Positions 7,801 through 15,305 of a stretch of 16,737 nucleotides of DNA are shown here, in pieces. Under the pieces are notes generated by a model. That model did no database searches. It was not told the DNA's origin and saw nothing but the letters and a program-made list of their open reading frames with translations. The position numbers were made by a program, and so were the translations under genes. Numbering within the stretch: position 1 is the stretch's first letter; every line of letters starts with the position of its first letter. This DNA is from Sulfurirhabdus sp043759595 (GTDB taxonomy: Bacteria; Pseudomonadota; Gammaproteobacteria; Burkholderiales; SMCO01): positions 1 through 16,737 of the forward strand of contig JAYVLG010000069.1 of the NCBI GenBank assembly GCA_043759595.1. The letters are read 5' to 3'.

Positions 7801-8729
7801 ACATTCAATACTGGTAAATCTGCAGCAAATTGTGTTCTCACATTTTTTAAATGCGTGTCCAAGGTGAATTCATTCACTTGTTTGCTGGCAAAGCCAAGCC
7901 AGAACTGGACCGCACCAATTCCATATTGCAATTCAACTGGGTAAGTCAGCCATTGACGCCAACCCTCAATATTGGCGTAATCAAGGCGCGCATACAAAGT
8001 GCCTTTCCAGCTGCTAAAATCATTGAGTGATTTCCCTGTGACATCACCACGAACATCCAGCGGTTTCGCCAATGCTGAAGGTGGAGAGGCGTGAATACCA
8101 AAAAAATGACGGGCGCCATGATTTTCAAGTTTCATACTCACTTTTGTGAACACCAAAGGGGGCGCATTCCGGTGATTGTCTTGCCATAAAATGACAGCAT
8201 TACGCACTGTAATTTCATTTTGCTTGAGCAACCAGTCTGCAAAACCACTCTCTGCATCGGATTTATTGACGACAACGCCAGCAACATAAATCAATCCATC
8301 AGTATCTCGGCGCACTGTCAGACTAGGCTGATTTATTTCCAGGGAGTAGAAACGTGCTTCCCCCAGAAACAACGTCCACCATGAAAGCGTGTTTTCAATC
8401 TGGCTGAGATACAGAGCCGGGCGGCCCTGCATATCAAAAACCTGTACATCCCGCAGCACAAAATGAGGCCTTAGTCCCTCCCAGCCAGCCTCGATTTTAC
8501 CGATTGTGACACGCTGACCAGCTGCCTGACTGATTGATGTGGCGATAGTTTCACGATACTTGGCAATATCGGGTAACACCCAATAGCGAAGCGTCAACAC
8601 CACTGCGGAAAACAGAAAAAACATCAATAACACCCCGTAGACCAGGGCATGTCGGTGCCAACGAAAAACCGTTAACGCAAAAGATGAAACGGAGCCTGTG
8701 GGGGCTTTCCATGTTCTCTCCGTTTTCAT
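4878..8729 (-). CDS. yhdP: YhdP family AsmA-like envelope protein
   Basis: A 1283-aa protein of the YhdP family (TIGR02099; DUF3971 region and AsmA-like C-terminus). In E. coli, YhdP, TamB and YdbH form bridges that move phospholipids from the inner to the outer membrane. The cytoplasmic N-terminus (FRWHRH) precedes one membrane helix at about 28-47 (ALVYGVLLMFFLFSAVVLTL). The rest is a long periplasmic run of beta-rich repeats. The family C-terminal block is clear at 1217-1283: a hydrophobic Gly-rich stretch VAGAFLGGPVVGLTSLLLQK followed by NPLGQLISYQYNVTGTW. The length is near that of E. coli YhdP (about 1270). The ATG lies 15 nt past the acs stop. An AGGA that overlaps that stop is the only Shine-Dalgarno, at long spacing, so translation is probably coupled to acs. 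Confidence 0.95.
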   Translation of the reverse strand: MKTERTWKAPTGSVSSFALTVFRWHRHALVYGVLLMFFLFSAVVLTLRYWVLPDIAKYRETIATSISQAAGQRVTIGKIEAGWEGLRPHFVLRDVQVFDMQGRPALYLSQIENTLSWWTLFLGEARFYSLEINQPSLTVRRDTDGLIYVAGVVVNKSDAESGFADWLLKQNEITVRNAVILWQDNHRNAPPLVFTKVSMKLENHGARHFFGIHASPPSALAKPLDVRGDVTGKSLNDFSSWKGTLYARLDYANIEGWRQWLTYPVELQYGIGAVQFWLGFASKQVNEFTLDTHLKNVRTQFAADLPVLNVKELQGRLGWKSIQNGQEFTSHKLKLSMQDGLSLGPAAFTATFKSATVKTPAEGEVKAENIALKPLLALSEYVAVDRNERQKLRDLSPQGSFPEFTLKWRGDWNAPKTYNVKGHFANIGINSYQALPGFSGLSGNLDANEKGGALSLNSRRAKVELVKVFREAIPFDTLTAQINWIIKKKNLEVNLANVTFANAHLAGSAYGKYQSKTGSPGEIDLTGNLNRADARYVGKYIPLIVGQAARDWLDTAFLAGFSNDVRIRLKGDLVDFPFVDDKKGIFQVRAKVNGGGLEYVHGWPVIENISGDLLFQGKRMEVNVPKASIFGVGLQKVKVQIPDLLVFDEMLLVEGQAQGSADDFIRYVNQSPVSDMIGGFANGVKMSGNGKLALNLQVPLRHSIDTRISGAYQFINDTAQFGQDAPKLEKINGTLAFTDANIKIPNMTAQAFGLPMSVQANTQSDKTIRIVAQGKLSGEGLRKFTANPIAKYVNGTTDWRGLITMKNQQADIVVESTLKGLSSDLPAPFSKGAENIAPLRITRKIISTQEDLISLNYGNVFSAKLMRKMNGDKTRIDSGALSFGGGEAKLSGNGVWVTGTLPYLNLDQWRNVSAQIPGQKGQEPLIDFSGMNLSVDTLDVFNKRFNVFHMNAWKMGESWQATLSSNELNGDVNWNPREKGRIYARLKNLSIPDSISAAPDTKLVNTPYKELPALDIIADSLEVKHRKLGKLEVLAVQQGNDWKIENLKLTNPDMVFKMSGLWEAWLARPNTQAKINLEVKDIGNFLARFGYPDSVKRGTATLDGQLSWEGSPSDLDYSSMSGNIVLDASSGQFLKIEPGFGKLLGILSLQALPRRITLDFRDVFSEGFAFDNISGSMKIERGVLNSDDFTIEGPAATVKMSGKTDLAHETQKLLVKVTPSVDEGVSVAGAFLGGPVVGLTSLLLQKMLKNPLGQLISYQYNVTGTWNDPVVAKVRRETAVTTE

Positions 8730-8744
8730 CGCAGCTTTTTCATC

Positions 8745-10712
8745 CTATTTCACAGTCTCTTTCAATTGCTCAAGAATGGCCGGATTTTCAAGGGTAGAGG
8801 TATCCGAGGTAATTTCTTCCCCCTTGGCTATGGAACGCAATAACCGACGCATAATTTTTCCAGAACGGGTTTTGGGTAAATTATCGCCAAAACGAATTTC
8901 ATCTGGTTTGGCAATAGGCCCGATCTCCTTGCCCACCCATTCGCGTAATTGTGCTACCACTTCCCGCGCTGCATCACCAGTTGGACGCTGACCTTTCAAT
9001 ACAACAAACGCCACGACTGATTCGCCTTTTATTTCATGCGGCTTTCCAACAACGGCTGCTTCTGCCACCAATGGATTCGACACCAAAGCCGATTCGATTT
9101 CCATTGTCCCTAGTCGGTGTCCGGATACATTCAATACATCATCAATGCGCCCCATAATCCAGAAATAGCCATCTTTATCCCGGTGAGCCGAATCGCCAGC
9201 CAAGTATATCTTCCCGCCCAGTTCCGCCGGGAAATAAGTGTTTTTATAACGTTCCGGATCGCCCCATAACGTCCGTAATTGCGACGGAAATGGTCGTTTG
9301 ATCACAAGAATGCCACCCTGCCCCTTTTCTATGGGCCCGCCTTGTTCATCCACAATATCGGCAATAATCCCGGGCAAGGGCAAAGTACAAGAACCTGGTT
9401 TAGTCGGTACTGCACCCGGCAGCGGTGCAATCATGTTGCTGCCAGTTTCAGTCTGCCACCAGGTATCCACAATCGGACAACGACTTTGCCCTACAGTTTC
9501 GTAATACCACATCCAGGCTTCCGGGTTTATGGGCTCACCCACGGTTCCCAAAAGACGAATCGAAGAAAGATCATATTGTTTGGGCAAATCCGAACCTAGC
9601 TTGATTAAAGAACGGATGGCTGTCGGTGCGGTGTAAAAAGTGGTGACTTTATGATCCTGAATCACCTTCCAGAAACGTCCTGCGTCGGGATAGGTGGGTA
9701 CGCCTTCAAAAATCACCTCGGTACCACCTAAAGCCAGCGGTCCATACGCAACATAGGTATGTCCGGTAATCCAGCCCACGTCAGCAGTGCACCAATAAAC
9801 GTCATCTGCTTTATGGTCAAAAACCCATTTCATGCTGAGGATAGCCCCCAACAAAAATCCGGCACTGCTATGCTGCACGCCTTTTGGTTTTCCGGTGGAG
9901 CCGGAGGTGTACAGAATAAACAAGGGATCTTCAGCGTTGACCCAAACTGGTTCGCAAGTATCTGCCTGCCCGATGATAGCCTCATGCCACCACTGATCAC
10001 GCTGCGCATTCCAATGAACGTTACCGCCCGTTCGCTTATAAACAACGACTTTTTCTACGCAATCACACCCGCCCATAGCGATTGCGTCATCCACCGCCAC
10101 TTTCAGCGCAACCGCCTTACCTCCACGCATCCCTTCATCCGCTGTAATCACCAGTTTGGCACCTGCATCGATTATGCGTTCATGCAGGCTCTTTGCAGAA
10201 AAACCTCCAAACACCACTGAATGAATAGCTCCTATGCGCGCACAGGCTTGCATAGCAACAACCGCCTCAATACTCATCGGCATATAGATAATGACACGAT
10301 CACCCCGGGCTACACCCTGTGCCTTGAGCGCATTGGCAAACTGGCAAACGCGATGATACAAGTCCTGGTAGGACACTTTGGTCACTTTACCGTCATCGGC
10401 CTCGAAAATCAGCGCCGTTTTATTGCTTTTATCTGCAAGATGGCGGTCCAGGCAGTTGTAGGAAACATTCATTTCACCGTCGTAAAACCAGCGATAAAAA
10501 GGGGCTTTTGTTTCATCCAGTACATTTGAAAATGGCTTGTGCCAGCTGATGTGTTCCTTGGCTAAAGCCCCCCAAAACCCCTCGTAATCACTTTCTGCCT
10601 TAGCGCACAATGCCTTATAGGCATCCATACCGGAAACAGTTGCCTGCTTGCTAAATGCTTCACTCGGTGCGAAGACGCGCGTTTCGGAAAGAATAGAATC
10701 TATGTTCGCCAT
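8745..10712 (-). CDS. acs: acetyl-coenzyme A synthetase (AMP-forming)
   Basis: Activates acetate with ATP to acetyl-AMP and then acetyl-CoA in the cytoplasm. The 655-aa protein matches the usual Acs length (about 650). Motifs in order: the P-loop YTSGSTGKPKG (268-278), GWITGHTYVAYGPL (313-326), DTWWQTETG (416-424) with W419 placed like the tryptophan that limits the pocket to acetate, the hinge region GRIDDVLNVSGHRL, and the C-terminal PKTRSGKIMRR, whose K619 is the lysine acetylated and inactivated in Salmonella Acs. No Pat or CobB regulator is in the window. The ribosome site GAGGGG (10718-10723 on the complement) lies 5 nt before the ATG. It is transcribed divergently from glnE across an 86-nt gap, and yhdP follows 15 nt downstream. 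That is an unusual partner for acs. Confidence 0.97.
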   Translation of the reverse strand: MANIDSILSETRVFAPSEAFSKQATVSGMDAYKALCAKAESDYEGFWGALAKEHISWHKPFSNVLDETKAPFYRWFYDGEMNVSYNCLDRHLADKSNKTALIFEADDGKVTKVSYQDLYHRVCQFANALKAQGVARGDRVIIYMPMSIEAVVAMQACARIGAIHSVVFGGFSAKSLHERIIDAGAKLVITADEGMRGGKAVALKVAVDDAIAMGGCDCVEKVVVYKRTGGNVHWNAQRDQWWHEAIIGQADTCEPVWVNAEDPLFILYTSGSTGKPKGVQHSSAGFLLGAILSMKWVFDHKADDVYWCTADVGWITGHTYVAYGPLALGGTEVIFEGVPTYPDAGRFWKVIQDHKVTTFYTAPTAIRSLIKLGSDLPKQYDLSSIRLLGTVGEPINPEAWMWYYETVGQSRCPIVDTWWQTETGSNMIAPLPGAVPTKPGSCTLPLPGIIADIVDEQGGPIEKGQGGILVIKRPFPSQLRTLWGDPERYKNTYFPAELGGKIYLAGDSAHRDKDGYFWIMGRIDDVLNVSGHRLGTMEIESALVSNPLVAEAAVVGKPHEIKGESVVAFVVLKGQRPTGDAAREVVAQLREWVGKEIGPIAKPDEIRFGDNLPKTRSGKIMRRLLRSIAKGEEITSDTSTLENPAILEQLKETVK

Positions 10713-10798
10713 TTTTGCCCCTCAAAATTATTTCCAACAATAATATTATGGAAGTTCACGAATAGGTTTCGACTGAAAGTTGCTTTTCAACTTGACTA
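10713..10798. promoter_or_regulatory. divergent acs/glnE intergenic region
   Basis: This 86-nt AT-rich gap must hold the acs promoter and ribosome site, and probably the glnE promoter, if both are transcribed from here. TTGAAA on the minus strand (10785-10790) could be a -35 box for acs, but no convincing -10 lies at proper spacing. I see no clear operator palindrome. Confidence 0.35.
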
Positions 10799-13549
10799 AT
10801 GCGAGCATTAGATACGTTTCTCATCAGTTACAAAAAGGTTCATTTTACCTTGAATACCACGCCTGCGACACAATCTGCCTCCGCTTATATTGAAAAAACC
10901 ACTCGACTTAGCCGGTATGTGCGCAATTTACTCATCAGCGCACCCGCTTTACGCGATGACTTGCAGAGAAATTTAGCCCATGCCTGGACCAAACCTGAAA
11001 TGGAGGCATTTCTCTCAGCCTGTCCGATTGCCGATGAAAAAAGCCTGAAAAAAACCTTGCGGGATTTGCGCAAAGCCGTCATGTTGCGCTTACTGACTCG
11101 TGATTTAAACGGGCTGGCCGACCTGCAGGAAGTGATGGACACCATGACTGCCATTGCAGAAGTTACTACAAACTGCGCCATTCTTCATCTTAGTCATTGG
11201 TTAAAATCGCAATATGGCGATCCGATTGGCGCTGAAAGCGGCGAGTTGCAGACATTAATTGTTGTCGGCATGGGTAAACTGGGCGGCGGCGAACTGAATG
11301 TTTCTTCGGATATCGACCTGATATTCATCTATCAGGAGGAAGGCGAAACCACCGGCCCAAGAAAATTAAGCAACCACGAATACTTTACCCAACTTGGTCG
11401 CAAACTGAACAACGCGATCAGCGAAATTACTGAAGATGGCTACGTATTCCGGGTAGACATGCGCCTTCGCCCCTATGGCGATAGCGGTGCGCTGGTTGTC
11501 AGCTTTGCCATGCTGGAAAACTATTTCATCACACAAGGCAGGGAATGGGAACGCTATGCCTGGATTAAAGCCCGGGCTATTAGTGGCGATCACATTGAAG
11601 ACCTGACACAACTAGCCCGCCCTTTCATATTTCGTAAATATCTGGATTTCGGTGCATTTGCATCCATGCGGGATTTACACGCACAAATTCGACGCGAGGT
11701 GCAGCGGCGAGAGCTATCCAACAATATCAAGCTGGGTCCAGGGGGGATTCGCGAGATAGAATTTACCGCTCAGGTGTTTCAATTGATTCGTGGCGGAAAA
11801 GTTACCGAACTGCAAATTCTCCCGACACTTAAAGTCCTTCAACTGCTGGAAAACCGGGACCTGCTTTCTACGCAGGCAGTGACCGAACTCAGTGAAGCTT
11901 ATGTATTTTTGCGTAACCTTGAACATCGGTTGCAATATCTGGACGACGCACAAACCCAGACCTTGCCTGAAAATCCAACTGATCAGGCTATCATCGCCGA
12001 AGGAATGGAATTTGCTGATTATGATCGTTTTCTGCAAGTGTTGAATAGTCATCGCAACAAAGTTTCACGTCATTTTGATCAGGTATTCGCAGCACCACAA
12101 AGCACACAGGAAAGTCATCCTCTGGCAGCTTTATGGAGCGGACTGGAAAATGGTGAAAGCACATCCAGACTGGCTGAACTCGGCTATACCAATCCGGAAT
12201 CCATACATAATCGATTGCATCAGTTAAAACACAGCAGCCGCTACAATCAGATGCCGGACACAAATAGAACCCGTTTTGATGCCCTGATACCACCATTAAT
12301 TGAAGTATCCTCCGGGTTTCCCAATCCGGATCAGACGCTGGAACGCATTTTAGTCTTACTGGAAAGCGTCAGCCGCCGCGAATCTTATCTGGCGCTGTTG
12401 CTGGAATACCCGCAGTCTCTCAATCAGGTAGCCAAAATATGCAGCGCGAGCCCTTGGGCTGCTGACTACCTGGCACGCCAGCCTATTCTGCTGGACGAAT
12501 TGCTGGATACACGGCTGCTCTATCAGGCGCCTGAATGGGGCAACCTCAAAATAGCGCTACAGAAGCAGATGGATGAACAAGCGGGCGATGTCGAAAGGCA
12601 AATGGATATTCTGCGTCAATTCAAGCATGCGCAGGTCTTCCACTTTCTGGCGCAAGACCTAGCGGGTTTGCTCCCCCTGGAACAACTCAGCGACAATTTG
12701 AGCGACCTGGCCGACTTGATTCTCAGCGAAACTTTGCGCGCCTGCTGGAAAAATCTCACACGCCGGCACTGCGAAATACCGCAGTTTGCCATCATCGCCT
12801 ACGGCAGATTAGGTGGAAAAGAATTAGGTTATGCTTCCGATCTGGATATTATCTTTTTATACGATGATGAATCTCAGGAAGCACCTGAAATCTATGCGCG
12901 ACTGGCGCAACGCATGAATACCTGGCTTAGCAGCATCACATCTGCGGGTATGCTATATGAAACCGATTTGCGGCTAAGACCGGACGGAGCAAGCGGATTA
13001 CTGGTCAGCTCGGTTGTTGCTTTTGAAACATACCAGAAATCCAAGGCCTGGGTATGGGAGCATCAGGCACTTACCCGGGCTCGCTGGGTAGCAGGCGACA
13101 ACAATGTTGGCAAGATATTTGACCGAATCCGGTGCGAGGTGCTGAAACAAACCCGTGATCAAAGCAAGCTGGCACAAGATATTATCGAAATGCGGCAAAA
13201 AATGCGGGATAGCCATCCCAATACCAGCGGTTTATTCGATATCAAGCACGACCGTGGTGGTATCGTCGATGTCGAGTTTATTGTTCAATATCTGGTATTG
13301 GCCAATGCATCCCGACACGCTGAACTGACACGCAACATAGGCAATCTGGCCCTGCTCAAGTTATCTGGTGAATTAAACCTGATTCCAGCTGATCTGGCAG
13401 AATCCGCACGTGACGCTTACCGCCAGTATCGTCAATGGCAACATCAGCTAAGGTTGCAGGGTGCAAAATATGCCCGATTGGAGCAAGAAAAGGCAGCTGA
13501 ATATTGCACTTCCGTGCAAAAGCTTTGGAATACTGTTTTTGGAGGCTAA
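10799..13549 (+). CDS. glnE: bifunctional glutamine synthetase adenylyltransferase/adenylyl-removing enzyme
   Basis: GlnE turns glutamine synthetase off by adenylylation and on by phosphorolytic deadenylylation, under control of PII signals. The 916-aa protein (E. coli 946) has both nucleotidyltransferase domains. The N-terminal adenylyl-removing domain carries GMGKLGGGELNVSSDIDLIF (157-176) with D171 and D173. The C-terminal adenylylating domain carries AYGRLGGKELGYASDLDIIF (667-686) with D681 and D683. An alpha-helical linker joins them, and conserved GPGGIREIEF and DRGGIVDVEF blocks are present. The start is uncertain: the ATG at 10799 has no Shine-Dalgarno, while a TTG at 10850 (residue 18) follows a weak AAAGG and would give 899 aa, closer to where family similarity begins. 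ilvE follows on the same strand with a short gap. Confidence 0.96.
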   Translation: MRALDTFLISYKKVHFTLNTTPATQSASAYIEKTTRLSRYVRNLLISAPALRDDLQRNLAHAWTKPEMEAFLSACPIADEKSLKKTLRDLRKAVMLRLLTRDLNGLADLQEVMDTMTAIAEVTTNCAILHLSHWLKSQYGDPIGAESGELQTLIVVGMGKLGGGELNVSSDIDLIFIYQEEGETTGPRKLSNHEYFTQLGRKLNNAISEITEDGYVFRVDMRLRPYGDSGALVVSFAMLENYFITQGREWERYAWIKARAISGDHIEDLTQLARPFIFRKYLDFGAFASMRDLHAQIRREVQRRELSNNIKLGPGGIREIEFTAQVFQLIRGGKVTELQILPTLKVLQLLENRDLLSTQAVTELSEAYVFLRNLEHRLQYLDDAQTQTLPENPTDQAIIAEGMEFADYDRFLQVLNSHRNKVSRHFDQVFAAPQSTQESHPLAALWSGLENGESTSRLAELGYTNPESIHNRLHQLKHSSRYNQMPDTNRTRFDALIPPLIEVSSGFPNPDQTLERILVLLESVSRRESYLALLLEYPQSLNQVAKICSASPWAADYLARQPILLDELLDTRLLYQAPEWGNLKIALQKQMDEQAGDVERQMDILRQFKHAQVFHFLAQDLAGLLPLEQLSDNLSDLADLILSETLRACWKNLTRRHCEIPQFAIIAYGRLGGKELGYASDLDIIFLYDDESQEAPEIYARLAQRMNTWLSSITSAGMLYETDLRLRPDGASGLLVSSVVAFETYQKSKAWVWEHQALTRARWVAGDNNVGKIFDRIRCEVLKQTRDQSKLAQDIIEMRQKMRDSHPNTSGLFDIKHDRGGIVDVEFIVQYLVLANASRHAELTRNIGNLALLKLSGELNLIPADLAESARDAYRQYRQWQHQLRLQGAKYARLEQEKAAEYCTSVQKLWNTVFGG

Positions 13550-13578
13550 ACCGCCCTGCCTTCTCCCAAAAAATACGA

Positions 13579-13584
13579 TACAAT
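13579..13584 (+). promoter_or_regulatory. possible -10 box upstream of ilvE
   Basis: TACAAT (13579-13584) matches the sigma-70 -10 consensus at 5 of 6 positions and lies 35 nt before the chosen ilvE ATG. The -35 region (CTGCCT, 17 nt upstream, inside GC-rich DNA just past glnE) is poor. It may give ilvE its own transcript besides read-through from glnE. Confidence 0.3.
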
Positions 13585-13618
13585 ATCTGTTTTAGAATTG
13601 AGTTTCGGAGTAACAATA

Positions 13619-14539
13619 ATGTCGATGGCCGACCGCGATGGTTTAATTTGGTATGATGGAAAAATGGTTCCCTGGCGCGAAGCGACCACCCATGTGCTGA
13701 CCCATACACTGCATTATGGAATGGGCGTATTTGAGGGCGTTCGCGCCTACAAGACCGACAAAGGTCCTGCTATTTTCCGCCTGAAGGAACACACTGACCG
13801 TCTGTTTCGATCGGCTCACATTCTTGGCATGAAACTGCCGTTTGACAATGAAACCATATACAAGGCACAGCTTGCTGCTGTACGGGAAAACAAGCTGGAA
13901 TCCGGCTACATTCGTCCGATGGCATTTTTTGGCCCGGAAGCCATGGGCATTTCTGCCAAAACCCTGAACGTACACATGATCGTCGCAGCCTGGCCGTGGG
14001 GAGCGTATCTTGGCAAGGAAGCCCTGGAACATGGCATCCGCGTCAAGACCTCATCCTTTGCCCGGCATCACGTCAACATCACCATGTGCAAAGCCAAAGC
14101 CAACGGCAACTACATGAACTCCATCCTGGCACATCAGGAAGCGGCTACTGACGGCTATGATGAAGCTTTGCTACTGGATGTGGATGGCTTTGTTGCTGAA
14201 GGTTCCGGCGAAAATGTCTTTATTATCCGTAACGGCAAGCTCTATACCCCTGACCTGACTTCCGCGCTGGAAGGAATTACCCGTGACACCATCGTGCAAC
14301 TGGCTGGTGAAATCGGACTGCAAGTGGTAGAAAAACGTATTACTCGGGACGAAGTATACAGCGCAGATGAAGCCTTCTTTACCGGCACGGCAGCTGAAGT
14401 TACACCTATCCGCGAACTGGATAACCGCAAGATTGGCAATGGAGACCGCGGACCGCTGACAGAAAAGCTGCAAACCATGTATTTTGATTGCGTAACCGGC
14501 AAAGCCAAACACCACATGGACTGGCTGACTTTAGTTTAA
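13619..14539 (+). CDS. ilvE: branched-chain amino acid aminotransferase (class IV, PLP)
   Basis: Transfers amino groups between glutamate and the 2-keto acids of leucine, isoleucine and valine, the last step of their synthesis, in the cytoplasm. With the start used here the protein is 306 aa, the usual IlvE length. Class IV motifs: HYGMGVFEGVRAY (32-44), the PLP Schiff-base lysine K160 in KAKANGNYMNS, E194 in AEGSGENVF for the PLP ring nitrogen, and the phosphate-binding blocks GITRDT (219-224) and TGTAAEVTP (255-263). I chose the ATG at 13619 over the TTG at 13598 because GGAG (13607-13610) lies 8 nt before it and because family proteins start near this point (MADRDG...WYDG). It follows glnE by 69 nt and is followed by a GC-rich hairpin. 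Confidence 0.95.
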   Translation: MSMADRDGLIWYDGKMVPWREATTHVLTHTLHYGMGVFEGVRAYKTDKGPAIFRLKEHTDRLFRSAHILGMKLPFDNETIYKAQLAAVRENKLESGYIRPMAFFGPEAMGISAKTLNVHMIVAAWPWGAYLGKEALEHGIRVKTSSFARHHVNITMCKAKANGNYMNSILAHQEAATDGYDEALLLDVDGFVAEGSGENVFIIRNGKLYTPDLTSALEGITRDTIVQLAGEIGLQVVEKRITRDEVYSADEAFFTGTAAEVTPIRELDNRKIGNGDRGPLTEKLQTMYFDCVTGKAKHHMDWLTLV

Positions 14540-14559
14540 CCAGAAAATGCTTCAAAAAT

Positions 14560-14582
14560 AGCCCCGGCTTATACCCGGGGCT
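14560..14582. terminator. GC-rich hairpin after ilvE
   Basis: AGCCCCGG (14560-14567) and CCGGGGCT (14575-14582) form a perfect 8-bp stem with a 7-nt loop, 20 nt after the ilvE stop. On the plus strand no U-run follows. On the minus strand the stem is followed by ATTTTTG, as in an intrinsic terminator, although no minus-strand gene lies to its right for several kb. Most likely it ends or stabilises the ilvE transcript. Confidence 0.6.
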
Positions 14583-14667
14583 CAGTCAGTAACAAATTGG
14601 ATGAACAGCTGTACCTGCATTGCCTGAAGCAACTGTTTGCTGCCCAACAGTACATTGAGCGCCATGA

Positions 14668-14692
14668 TGTTATTTTTCACTTTGCAATAACA
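14668..14692. promoter_or_regulatory. inverted repeat upstream of the zinc-finger gene
   Basis: TGTTATT (14668-14674) and AATAACA (14686-14692) are perfect 7-bp arms around an 11-nt spacer, ending 13 nt before the Shine-Dalgarno of the next gene. The position fits an operator or 5'-UTR hairpin. No factor can be named from the sequence. Confidence 0.25.
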
Positions 14693-14715
14693 GTAAATTA
14701 AGGTTAGGAGCGAAC

Positions 14716-14925
14716 GTGTCAGTCAAAGTCCCAGTAGAAAACAAGCAACGCTACATTGAAGTTTCTGCAGACGATCTTCCGCTTCACTGCCCCACCCCGG
14801 AAATGGTGCTATGGAATGCACACCCCAGGGTATTTCTGGACATAGCAACAAAAGGGGAAGCGTTATGCCCCTACTGCGGGACTTTCTACAAACTGAAAGG
14901 TGGCCCGGTATCTTCGCACCATTAA
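14716..14925 (+). CDS. CHCC zinc-finger domain protein
   Basis: A 69-aa protein made almost wholly of one zf-CHCC domain (PF10276 type). The likely zinc ligands are C25 (LHCPTP), H36 (NAHPRV), C51 and C54 (CPYCGTFYKL). The eukaryotic relative is the NDUFS6 accessory subunit of respiratory complex I; the role of the stand-alone bacterial protein is not well established. The start is GTG with a good AGGAG (14706-14710) 5 nt upstream; no ATG would keep the domain whole. The gene lies between ilvE and waaF, an order I recall from other betaproteobacteria. The gap to waaF (380 nt) is longer than expected there and contains a large imperfect hairpin. Confidence 0.9.
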   Translation: MSVKVPVENKQRYIEVSADDLPLHCPTPEMVLWNAHPRVFLDIATKGEALCPYCGTFYKLKGGPVSSHH

Positions 14926-15305
14926 TCTCACTGCGGGGAATCGGTGCTGCACAACCAAACATTGATTCAACCTAAAAACCTTAGTTGGAAGGGTTGGAGT
15001 GTGCTGTTTTTGGAGTGCAGGGCAAGGCGCAATGACGCAGAGAATGGTCATTCCATTTCAAGGAGTTGCAACGCCGCCCTGTGCTGCAAAACTGTGCAAT
15101 ACAACTCATAGCGGTCTCACCAATCTGGTGAACCAGAAAATCATCAAAAAATTTATTAGAACTATGATGTTAAATATCCAGTCTAGCGGTCAACTGAGGT
15201 TTCTAGGTTCAACACAAGCATGCACCCTGTGTACGCGTATTGCTGGTAACACTTGGCCAAAGTTCGCATCAGTTTACTGTCCCGTAAATTACCGTTTGTA
15301 AGCTT
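14926..15305. other. 380-nt intergenic region before waaF
   Basis: The gap holds a roughly 100-nt imperfect inverted repeat (15001-15100), a small hairpin TCACCA/TGGTGA (15117-15122 and 15126-15131), and presumably the waaF promoter, which I cannot place with confidence. No coding frame here looks like a real protein, and the waaF ATG has no strong Shine-Dalgarno. Confidence 0.5.
15001..15100. repeat. imperfect long hairpin resembling a dispersed intergenic (REP/MITE-like) repeat
   Basis: The left arm, about 15001-15030 (with TGCAGGGC and GGCGCAA), pairs imperfectly with the right arm, about 15066-15100 (with TTGCAACGCC and GCCCTGTGC). Outer segments TGTTTT and AAAACTGTG also match. The centre is itself palindromic (GAATG-GT-CATTC, 15042-15053). 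Nested arms around a symmetric core fit a folded mobile repeat. Only one copy is in the window, so the repeat nature is inferred from structure and from general likeness to intergenic repeats of betaproteobacterial genomes. Confidence 0.5.

Noticed and set aside
13598..13618. TTG start for ilvE at 13598
   Set aside because: No Shine-Dalgarno serves it, while GGAG is ideally spaced for the ATG at 13619, which also fits the family N-terminus.
14999..15301. 100-codon plus-strand frame before waaF
   Set aside because: It is read through the imperfect hairpin, is rich in Cys and Thr, and shows no domain. The open frame is likely chance.
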